Shown here: positions 56,630 to 64,000 of the stretch, one piece after another
Layout: each line of letters opens with the position of its first letter
How positions within the stretch are numbered: position 1 is the stretch's first letter
Assembly (NCBI RefSeq): GCF_040954835.1
Contig: NW_027168341.1
Coordinates: 310,001-374,000 of the forward strand
DNA: 64,000 bases
Direction of reading: 5' to 3'
DNA from: Lepisosteus oculatus
Lineage: Eukaryota > Chordata > Actinopteri > Semionotiformes > Lepisosteidae
The notes under the pieces: model-generated
Seen by the model: the letters and a program-made list of their open reading frames with translations, nothing else
Databases searched by the model: none
Told to the model about the DNA's origin: nothing
Made by a program: the position numbers and the translations under genes

Positions 56630-57242
56630 TACGGGAGGGTTAGGACACCACGAGCTGCGTGGCTGCGGAAGGATCCCGGTTCGACAGGAGTGGACGCCGC
56701 TGCTGGTTCTCGCTGGCTTTTAGTTAGGGGTCCGGAGAAGCATCTCAAGCTAGTTCCACTACTCCTTCCGGACGTTCATTCCCTTTTCAAAGTCAGTCGT
56801 TTTGCTGTAGTCTGCGTTCTTTAGGCTGATTATCGAGGTTAGCCTTTATTTGGTCATGGGGGGCCTCGGTACTGTATGCTGAGTCTAAAGACAGTTTCAC
56901 CCGTTTTCTGATTTCTCGGTTCTGTACCAGTGCAGACATGTCAAACAGTGAATGGCTGTACCTCTACTGTATCCGTGCTCAATGAATGAAATCGGTAACA
57001 AATGAATATATGTCTAGTTATACGAAAAACGAGTGGTTTATCGACTCATCTTCATTTGCAGATTTAGAGGCAGCTTCGATATTCGTTTTACAGACGGGTT
57101 TTTTTTTTTGAATATGGGTCACACACATGCCACAGCAACAAAACATCTCTAGAGATGAGGCTATAGATCACCTTTCCATCCTGCAGGTTTTCCTCCCAAA
57201 GCCTACGGCACCAACGGCGACCCCTGCTGGCCGGGAGAGCAA

Positions 57243-57362
57243 AAGCTTACAGCACCTGGTATTCCCAGGCAGTCTCCCATCCAAGTACTAACCAGGCCCG
57301 ACGCTGCTTAGCCTCCGAGATCAGACGAGATCGGGCGTGTTCAGGGTGGTGTGGCCATAAGC
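57243..57362 (-). rRNA. 5S rRNA, copy 2
   Basis: 120 nt on the minus strand with the 3' GTAAGCTT end. It has TCTCGGAGGCTAAGC where copies 1 and 3 have TCTTGGAAGCTAAGC, closer to the general vertebrate 5S. The downstream TTTT is present. Confidence 0.95.
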
Positions 57363-58928
57363 GAAAGCCCCGGCGCCTGACTCGCTACTTGAAGCTGTGT
57401 GTGGCGGGGGTTCCGTGCTCCCCGAGCGGGACTGAAGGATCGTTCGTGTGCCACTCTTTGGAAAGGAGCTGCTTTCCAAATCGCATTGCGTGCCTGGATG
57501 TTGGCGAATGCGCTCCCTTGTGTTGACTCGTCCCGCACTGGAGGAGGACAAACAATCTGCACGGAGGAGCACCAGGCAAGTCTTCACCAGACAAAAACCT
57601 CCAGTGCACAGCACTCTGGAAACATTTCGGGGCTTTCGCGTGTTTATTTCAGCACGTAAAGCGCACCGGTCCAACACGTCGGCCGGGCGCGCGGCGCCTC
57701 CGCCCTCTTGTGGCCTTGCGGCGTCAGAGCAAGAGGCTCCTTCTCGCTGCCCTTCCGCTGTGTTGCAGGGCCCCGAGAGGGAACCCGGAGCGCGCACTTT
57801 GTGGGGGGCGGGTGACCGCGTTCGCGCTCTGCCCCCGGTCTCTTGCGCGAGTACTAAATCTCACGGACAGGGGGGCCTCGTCATTGATTGTTACAGGTGA
57901 GACGGGGATTAGGAGGAGACCCCGACTGATGGGTAAAGGGGAGCACTAACACCAGAGGGACACCCCCGGCGTCTCTTTTTGAGAGACGCCCTGGGGTTTC
58001 CTAATGGCCAAGGAGGGTCAGGACCTCGGTTTGACGCCTCCCCCGAAGGACGGCGCCTGTTTGTGCAGCAGAGTGTCGCCATCAGGAGGCTGGGGCGTAA
58101 GAGAGCCACACAGCCCGCAGGGTGAGCGATCCCTACTGGTCCCAGTCACACCTCTTGCAGGAGCAGCAGCAACCGGAGCTTTTCCGGGGTGGAATCTCCC
58201 ATCCGGGTGCCGGCGAGGCTCACACCTGCTGGGCTGCCCCGGGGGTGAGCCCAGTCGAGAGTCGCAGGGCCAGATCTAGTCACCGGGGAGAAACGATACA
58301 AGTGAAGGATTGCTCGGCTCTCGGCACTTGAAAAGACCGACAAATGTCTCGTTCCCGCCGGAGCTGAATGTACCCGCATGTGTGGTGTCGTCTTCTTCCC
58401 CCGCCCCGCTGTGTTTGCTGTATTGTCTCTGAAGCCGGCCCCCCCGAGACGAGATGGGCTGTTCCTGTGCCCCAATTAACACTTTACAGGTGCCATTCCC
58501 CGGCATTGTGGCCATTGTCGGTGCTCACACGCGATAAGATAAGGCGGAGGAGAGCGGGGCATGCCCAGCGGCAGACATTCAAGGAGGGGGCAGTGCGAGG
58601 TGAGGTGAGGTGCGACACGCCGGAGCCCCGACGCAGCTAATGCGGAGCACTTGTTGGACTGGCATCGAAAGGACGTGAGCGCACGGAGCGAGCCTTCCCT
58701 GCGGCGGAGCGCGGGAACTTTCTCCCCCCCTCCCGCTGCAGGAGTTGTGTGCACTGCAGCGGTGCCGAGAGAAAAGCACAGAAGGCAGCAGGCTCTGGAG
58801 AGCAGGTAAGAGACGGAGCCTTGTGGGCAGGCGAGCAGGCCTGTTTTTTGGAAATTGCTGAAAAGGTTTGTTCGGTGTGTGGCAGGCGCACGTCGCGAGC
58901 TTGCGTGGCGATCTGCCGGTCTGGAGTT

Positions 58929-58936
58929 ATGCAAAT
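58929..58936 (+). promoter_or_regulatory. Octamer of the U1 distal sequence element, copy 2
   Basis: ATGCAAAT at the same -241 to -234 position upstream of U1 at 59170. Confidence 0.75.
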
Positions 58937-59169
58937 GAGGCCGAATTGCATCCCGGGACATGCTGCGAATGCGCAACGGCGACTGCAGATGTGTAGGAAA
59001 CGGCGCGCTCGTTTTCTCGTTTTGCCCACACTTTTGAGTGTTAGTGTGGCGTGTGAGTGTGTGAAAGAGTGGGCCCAGCAGGAGGCGGTGGCGTGCGGGG
59101 CGAGGAGGTGGCCTAGGCTGCGCGATTTGTGCTGTGGGTGCGGGCCGCTTGCAGGGGCCTGTTTAACTT

Positions 59170-59333
59170 ATACTTACCTGGCAGGGGAGAAACCTTGATC
59201 AAGAAGGAGGTTCACCCAGGGCGAGGCTCGGCCATTGCACTCCGGCTGTGCTGACCCCTGCGAATTCCCCAAATGTGGGAATCTCGACTGCATAATTTCT
59301 GGTAGTGGGGGACTGCGTTCGCGCTCTCCCCTG
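59170..59333 (+). ncRNA. U1 snRNA, copy 3
   Basis: 164 nt with the same fold and Sm site as copy 2 and the 5' ATACTTACCTG intact. One base in stem I's 3' neighbourhood differs (gagaaacc instead of gagatacc). The 3' box is at 59343-59355. Confidence 0.95.
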
Positions 59334-59968
59334 ATGTGCTTGGTCCAAAATCAGATACGGGAGGGTTAGGACACCACGAGCTGCGTGGCTGCGGAAGGAT
59401 CCCGGTTCGACAGGAGTGGACGCCGCTGCTGGTTCTCGCTGGCTTTTAGTTAGGGGTCCGGAGAAGCATCTCAAGCTAGTTCCACTACTCCTTCCGGATG
59501 TTCATTCCCTTTTCAAAGTCAGTCGTTTTGCTGTAGTCTGCGTTCTTTAGGCTGATTATCGAGGTTAGCCTTTATTTGGTCATGGGGGGCCTCGGTACTG
59601 TATGCTGAGTCTAAAGACAGTTTCACCCGTTTTCTGATTGCTCGGTTCTGTACCAGTGCAGACATGTCAAACAGTGAATGGCTGTACCTCTATTGTATCC
59701 GTGCTCAATGAATGAAATCGGTAACAAATGAATATATGTCTAGTTATACGAAAAACGAGTGGTTTATCGACTCATCTTCATTTGCAGATTTAGAGGCAGC
59801 TTCGATATTCGTTTTACAGACGGGTTTTTTTTTTTGAATATGGGTCACACACATGCCACAGCAACAAAACATCTCTAGAGATGAGGCTATAGATCACCTT
59901 TCCATCCTGCAGGTTTTCCTCCCAAAGCCTACGGCACCAACAGCGACCCCTGCTGGCCGGGAGAGCAA

Positions 59969-60088
59969 AAGCTTACAGCACCTGGTATTCCCAGGCAGTC
60001 TCCCATCCAAGTACCAACCAGGACCGACGCTGCTTAGCTTCCAAGATCAGACGAGATCGGGCGTGTTCAGGGTGGTGTGGCCGTAAGC
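59969..60088 (-). rRNA. 5S rRNA, copy 3 (edge copy)
   Basis: 120 nt on the minus strand, starting GCTTACGG. It carries GGTCCTGGTTGGTACTTGG where the other copies read GGGCCTGGTTAGTACTTGG, two changes in otherwise conserved 5S positions. It is the last gene before the array breaks, so it may be drifting. Confidence 0.88.
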
Positions 60089-60415
60089 AAAAGCCCCGGC
60101 GCCTGACTCGCTACTTGAAGCTGTGTGTGGCGGGGGTTCCGTGCCCCCCGAGCGGGACTGAAGGATCGTTCGTGTGCAACTCTTTGGAAAGGAGCTGCTT
60201 TCCAAATCGCATTGCGTGCCTGGATGTTGGCGAATGCGCTCCCTTGTGTTGGCTCGTCCCGCACTGGAGGAGGACAAACAATCTGCACGGAAGAGCACCA
60301 GGCAAGTCTTCAGTGCACAGCACTCTGGAAACATTTCGGGGCTGTCTCGTGTTTATTTCAGCACGTAAAGCACACCGGTCCAACATATCGGCCGGGCGCG
60401 CGGCGCCTCCGCCCT

Positions 60416-61320
60416 GTTGCTGCCCCTGCAGCTTCTTCACTTTTCCCTTTAGTTGCCATCGATTTTTTTGTAGTGCTATACATATACGATTGAGGTATCT
60501 TAGAGTTCTCCTTCGAAGACCCAGCACTCTCTTTTCTTTTCCCAGTGTTACTCATATCGGACTTTTTAAACCTAAAAAAAAATCGTTTTTTCTTTCAATT
60601 ATAACTGAAGTTTAAACAACTAGTGTTAAGTCCTTATTTTTCTGTAGTCAAAAAAAGCAAAAATTAACATTCAGGTCATGAAAAACTCAAAAAAACTCCC
60701 GAACCACTAAACTTTACCTCCCACCTGAGCGCCATCTTGAACGCCCCTACCACCAGAGAATGCTCACGATTTCGGAAGCTGCCTCCGGGACGTGCTGATT
60801 CCACACATCCTGAATAAATCATGATATTGTTAGTTGCTGTAGCTAGACGTTCAAATGAGTTTCATGGCCAGATGGACTGTTTCCTCCAGCGGTATAATAA
60901 TGCAGTGAGACAGCACGATGCCTGCAAGACTCTTTCACGCTAAACGCCACAGATTGTGTTTGTCCGTTCGTGTCAGTCGTCCCGCAGCCACGGGAAGTGT
61001 GACACAAACATGCTGCAATGCTTTCAAGACGTTAGGATTTGTTTGTGCAACATCCAAGAAGAGTACTTGTGGCTTGAATGTGAACTGTACGTGCCCGCCC
61101 CCTTTCCTCTATAGTGCATGAGTTCCTCCCGGCATGCCCTTCGTCATTGTTCTGTCATCTTGTATTTAAAGGGTTGTATTTCTGCTGCTGAAAATAAGCA
61201 ACGGTTTTCTCACAACGCCCTTTGTTCCCAACGGAGCCCTTGTCTGTCATGAAATTCTTCAAAACCTCAAGCTAGAAGAAGAAGAAGACGACAAATATGA
61301 AGCGTTATAGCAACGACATG
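60416..61320. other. Spacer with no recognised gene
   Basis: Unique DNA between the broken 5S-U1 unit and the U4 gene. T-rich runs near 60460-60660, no domain-bearing frame and no RNA gene recognised. It should contain the upstream control elements of the U4 at 61378. No clear octamer is seen; 'gccatgagacgatcgataac' near -60 is also present before the other U4 and may be the proximal element. Confidence 0.6.
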
Positions 61321-61338
61321 CCATGAGACGATCGATAA
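61319..61338 (+). promoter_or_regulatory. Candidate proximal sequence element of U4
   Basis: 'gccatgagacgatcgataac', about 40-60 bp upstream of U4, is kept with one change before the minus-strand U4 (near 49088-49107). Position and conservation suggest the PSE; the sequence match to the vertebrate consensus is weak. Confidence 0.45.
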
Positions 61339-61377
61339 CGATTTCCATAGGATCCCCGCGGTTGCCCGGCAACCGTC

Positions 61378-61522
61378 AACTTTGCGCAGTGGCAGTATCG
61401 TAGCCTGTGAGGTTTAGCCGAGGCGCGATTATTGCTAGTTGAAAACTTTTCCCAATACTCGCTTCCACCGGTTTGCAATACAATCGGCGAAAGCAATTTT
61501 TGACAGTCTCGTCAGAGACTGA
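61378..61522 (+). ncRNA. U4 snRNA (plus copy)
   Basis: 145 nt, exactly the usual U4 length. GCGCAGTGGCAGTATCGTAG at the 5' side, GCGCGATTATTGCTA, TTGAAAACTTTTCCC, the Sm site AATTTTTG and the terminal hairpin are all present. The RNA starts AAC where AGC is usual. The Sm site is canonical, unlike the minus copy. The 3' box GTTTAAAGACAGA lies at 61530-61542. Confidence 0.92.
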
Positions 61523-61529
61523 GCAAGGT

Positions 61530-61542
61530 GTTTAAAGACAGA
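61530..61542 (+). promoter_or_regulatory. snRNA 3' box of U4 (plus)
   Basis: GTTTAAAGACAGA, identical to the box of the minus-strand U4 and at the same spacing. Confidence 0.88.
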
Positions 61543-61559
61543 TTTGGTCACGGTGATAT

Positions 61560-62110
61560 CATGGTAGAAAGAAACGAGCTTGTTACGTGTCAACAGAAAC
61601 GCTCTTTAGCTCTTTCAGCTTTATGCAGAGAACAGCGTCTGTCGAGATTACTTTTGTGTCAGCGCGAAACGCCGTGTGCTGTCAGTATGATTTCATATTG
61701 CTCATAGCGGCGCCTGGCTTTTGTCTGTCAAACGTTAGGTTGCGCTTCTTCATGCTGCATCGTCGGCATGAGTGGAGCATTTTAAACGTCTGTACTTACT
61801 GCGCCCCATAAGAAATCGTTTGTCCCCATTCAAAAGAGATTGTGCGATGTCCTGCAGCGTTCGCAAAGCAAACCTTTGACAGTTTGAAAAGAGGAATTTA
61901 TTCTGCTTCCTGTGCGTGCAGTAGTTACAAAGTTGAACGTCTTTACACGATCTGCTGCAGTTTTCAGTGGGTGGGCTTTGTCAAATGGCTTGGAAAAACG
62001 CACTGTGTTTCGGCTCGGGAAACATCATGAGCAGTGTCCTGCATGTTTTCTGTGTATAGCTGTCTTTTAACGCATACAGAATTCATTCGAAATCATTGAT
62101 TTCTCCAATT
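61560..62110. repeat. U4 downstream spacer, intact context
   Basis: The only copy lying directly after a plus-strand U4 gene. Parts recur at 45125-45445, 46650-47155 and, inverted, 48475-48840. No gene is recognised in it. Confidence 0.85.
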
Positions 62111-62366
62111 AACAAGGGTCCCTTTTTGAACCTGCCAGAAGCATTCTTTCAATGGAACAGATTTACTCCGGGGAAGGGCAGCATGACATTGAGAGTAGCT
62201 CAAGCTTTCAGCACCTTTATCTGACTGCATGTATGCAGACACTGCTCAGAATCCCCTGTAAGATTCTCCTTCAATTCCGTTTTGCAGTGCTTTAGCTCTT
62301 TCAAAAGGCTTCGCTTTGCTAGTCACAATCCAAGGCTCATGACAGCATTTGAAAACATTCGCAACT

Positions 62367-62437
62367 GCGTTGGCCGGGAATCGAACCTGGGTTAACTGCT
62401 TTGAAGGCAGCTATGCGCAACACTGGCTCGCTCCAGA
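62367..62437 (-). pseudogene. tRNA-Gly-derived pseudogene with TCA anticodon
   Basis: The 3' two thirds match tRNA-Gly(TCC), ending CCCGGCCAACGC, but the loop is CTTCAAA, so the anticodon would be TCA (read UGA). The 5' third does not match and cannot pair with the acceptor end; the break lies where the duplicated segment 62430-62995 begins. It is therefore a broken gene. Confidence 0.7.
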
Positions 62438-62995
62438 ATAAATCTCACGTCGAGGGCATATTTTTTTCCATTTTACCGTGAGTCGTGCTCAGCTGCACAG
62501 AGGAGAGAGCAGAGCAATGAGGTCACGGGGACAGGGGAGTCACACGCTGGCGGTTTGAATACGCGGAAGATCACTGAGGGATCCTCAGTATATGGACCCT
62601 CCGTGCGCCATCAGTCCGCACTCCGGACTCTGAATCCTGCCATCCGAGGTAAGATCTCGGCGGAACCTGAGGCGCAGTTCCTTCTTAAAACGTAATCTGG
62701 TGAGCATTTCTAGAATCGTACTTGTATAGATGCAGCCTTTAATGTGTTGCTAGGTTAAAATTGATGACTTCTTGTATTTCAGTAGGCAACTGCCCTCTTG
62801 ATTTCGGATTTAATTTCTTTATTACAGGGGCGCTTTTATGAAGACAGAGTCATGTTCAGGTACTTTGCTTGATGGAGGAAGCTCATTTCGGACTCTGTGA
62901 TCTGCTCACCTGGAAAGGTCTGCTATACTACTACAAGAGATAAGTAGAGTCTGGAAGAAGGGACAATTTTATGATGCTTTGGAAGATAATGTTTT
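62430..62995. repeat. Duplicated segment, partner of 39545-40245
   Basis: High identity to 39545-40095. Here it lies directly upstream of the host gene and has two plausible splice signals: a donor at 62649 (GAG|gtaaga) and a small exon at 62828-62859 with a good acceptor and a GT donor. It may supply 5' untranslated exons of that gene. Confidence 0.75.
62594..62668 (+). pseudogene. tRNA-Gln(CTG)-like pseudogene, copy 2
   Basis: 75 nt, same as copy 1 at 39707 except a few bases. One change (GAGGTAAGA in place of GAGTTAAGA) turns the T loop into a strong splice-donor sequence. Confidence 0.65.
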
Positions 62996-63166
62996 TTTTT
63001 CTTATACTGAAAATGAAAGGTAGTTGTTTCTATATGGACTCAGTCTTTGGAATTTGTATATTTATATATTTCAGTGAACCCTCAGCCATTCCTTCTGTAT
63101 TGTAATTCAATTTCTCTTTTAAAATTCCTTCCCCACTTCTAGGACCTGCAGTTCCTAAACTCCACA

Positions 63167-63917
63167 ATGGCTTCTATTGGAAAGTCTGTGACTGAGACCA
63201 AGTAAGTGTTCATTATGCTCAAACTATGAGAGAGAAAATTAAGGATAATTTAAGAAATCAGTCTTAGCTTGTTTCTATACACAGATGGTATTATTTATTT
63301 TCAAAGGAAACCCGCGAGGATTCCCCTGGTGTGCAAGATGTGCCTGAATACTCTTGATCAGCTTCCTGCTCACTTGAAGAGGGCGTGTATGAAGCACGCC
63401 ACGGCAGAAAACATCAGGATGGCCTCTCAACAGGCGAGGGAGGACATGATGAATCACCTGAAGAACGGGGTCATCGTGGATTACCACAGAATAGAGATCG
63501 TGTCTGGTGAGGCAAACAGGATAGTGGTTATAAGACTGCTAGAGTCCTTGGGCCTTTTTGTACATGGGAAGCCTGAAGACACATTGGCAAGGTGAGATAT
63601 TTTTAATCTGTAAGGCTTCTGTAGTTTCTTTTTGAAATCATTGTTACAACATATTATGTAAAAGCATGTTGAAAAGAATCTACCTGCATTCCAGCGGCCC
63701 TGAGCAAGAGGCCGCTGTCCTGGAGGAAGAGATGCCAGAGGCTGCTCTAGAAACTGAAACAGAAGCGGATAAGGAAGGGGAAGATGTGAGCTCTGAAGAA
63801 CTCTATCAGCAGTAAGACTTTTTATTTTTCAGATGTATCTATTTTTTACTAAAATTCTAATTTGTCTTATAGGTATAAAATGTTTAAACCGGTGTTTTAT
63901 ATCCTTACAGGCCCTGA
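63167..63917 (+). CDS. Spliced host gene: small C2HC-finger-like protein
   Basis: Four exons in matching phase: 63143-63201 (ATG at 63167), 63307-63591, 63695-63811 and from 63911, where the frame meets TGA at 63915. All introns are GT-AG with pyrimidine-rich acceptors. The product would be 147 aa, starting MASIGKSVTETKKPARIP. A finger-like motif CKMC-x9-H-x4-C lies near residues 21-38, then a helical region (AREDMMNHLKNG) and an acidic E-rich tail. Fish genomes encode many uncharacterised proteins with such a finger, some linked to tyrosine-recombinase elements; I cannot assign a function. Open frame continues after the TGA, so the protein may once have been longer or the last splice may differ. 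Confidence 0.6.
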
Positions 63918-64000
63918 GTAGTTAAAAAGTATCAGCAGGCCGGAAGAGAGTGGCCCAAGCTGGACTCTATAGAAAGCACTCCCTGGATGCTCCTCTCCTG

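Larger units (their letters stand above)
53789..60415. repeat. Tandem 5S rRNA-U1 snRNA array, ~2.7 kb unit
   Basis: 5S genes start at 54549, 57243 and 59969 (spacing 2694 and 2726); U1 genes at 56444 and 59170 (2726) plus the interrupted one. U1 is on plus and 5S on minus, so they converge with about 635 bp between. Spacers are nearly identical between units. The last unit breaks off at about 60415, with a small deletion near 60310 first. The left unit begins inside the LINE-interrupted U1. Confidence 0.95.

Noticed and set aside
54627-59198. Frames of 130-176 codons in the 5S-U1 spacers
   Set aside because: The spacer is GC-rich and stop-poor; the frames cross the 5S gene or SINE-like repeat, lack known domains and differ between units by frame-shifting indels.

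Overview
The window is animal nuclear DNA, most likely from a ray-finned fish. It holds eukaryotic tRNA genes without encoded CCA, vertebrate-type U1, U4 and U5 snRNA genes with 3' boxes, 5S rRNA genes, a Tx1-like LINE, an LTR retroelement fossil and a spliced gene. The species cannot be named from the sequence. Nearly everything belongs to multicopy RNA-gene arrays or their debris; protein coding is limited to the LINE and one small host gene at the right edge.

Layout. (1) 1-29049: a head-to-tail array of a ~4.5 kb unit, six complete copies plus a truncated seventh. Each complete copy carries tRNA-Ser(TGA), tRNA-Asn(GTT) and a decayed tRNA-Thr(AGT) on the minus strand and tRNA-Arg(TCG) on the plus strand. 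(2) 29050-34185: AT-rich DNA without recognisable genes, with short diverged repeats. (3) 34187-40250: decayed RNA-gene cluster material: tRNA-Ile(AAT), Gly(GCC), Ser(CGA), Ser(TGA), Ser(GCT), Thr(AGT), a Gln(CTG)-like pseudogene and a degenerate U4 copy. The Ser units are diverged relatives of the 4.5 kb unit. (4) 40250-43019: one LTR plus gag remnant of an LTR retroelement, minus strand, with a primer-binding site matching tRNA-Asn. (5) 43024-44278: an inverted relative of region 3, with a tRNA-Ile-like gene whose anticodon reads AGT. (6) 44279-46645: a DNA element with short terminal inverted repeats, a long hairpin, a minisatellite and a captured piece of snRNA-cluster spacer. (7) 46650-49530: U5 and U4 snRNA genes. 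(8) 49558-53788: a Tx1-like LINE lying inside a U1 snRNA gene. (9) 53789-60415: a tandem 5S rRNA/U1 array with a ~2.7 kb unit. (10) 60415-62670: another U4 gene, snRNA spacer and tRNA-Gly- and Gln-derived pseudogenes. (11) 62828-63917: a spliced host gene for a small C2HC-finger-like protein.

The strongest finding is the LINE: U1 nucleotides 4-32 lie directly before it and nucleotides 40-164 directly after it, inside an array whose neighbouring U1 copies are intact. This is what a retrotransposon specialised for U1 genes would leave, though one copy cannot prove specificity. Its 5' flank is not normal U1 upstream DNA but the flank of a U5 gene, so the left edge is also rearranged. More broadly, the same spacer modules recur beside tRNA, U4 and U5 genes, so these loci appear to have exchanged sequence repeatedly.
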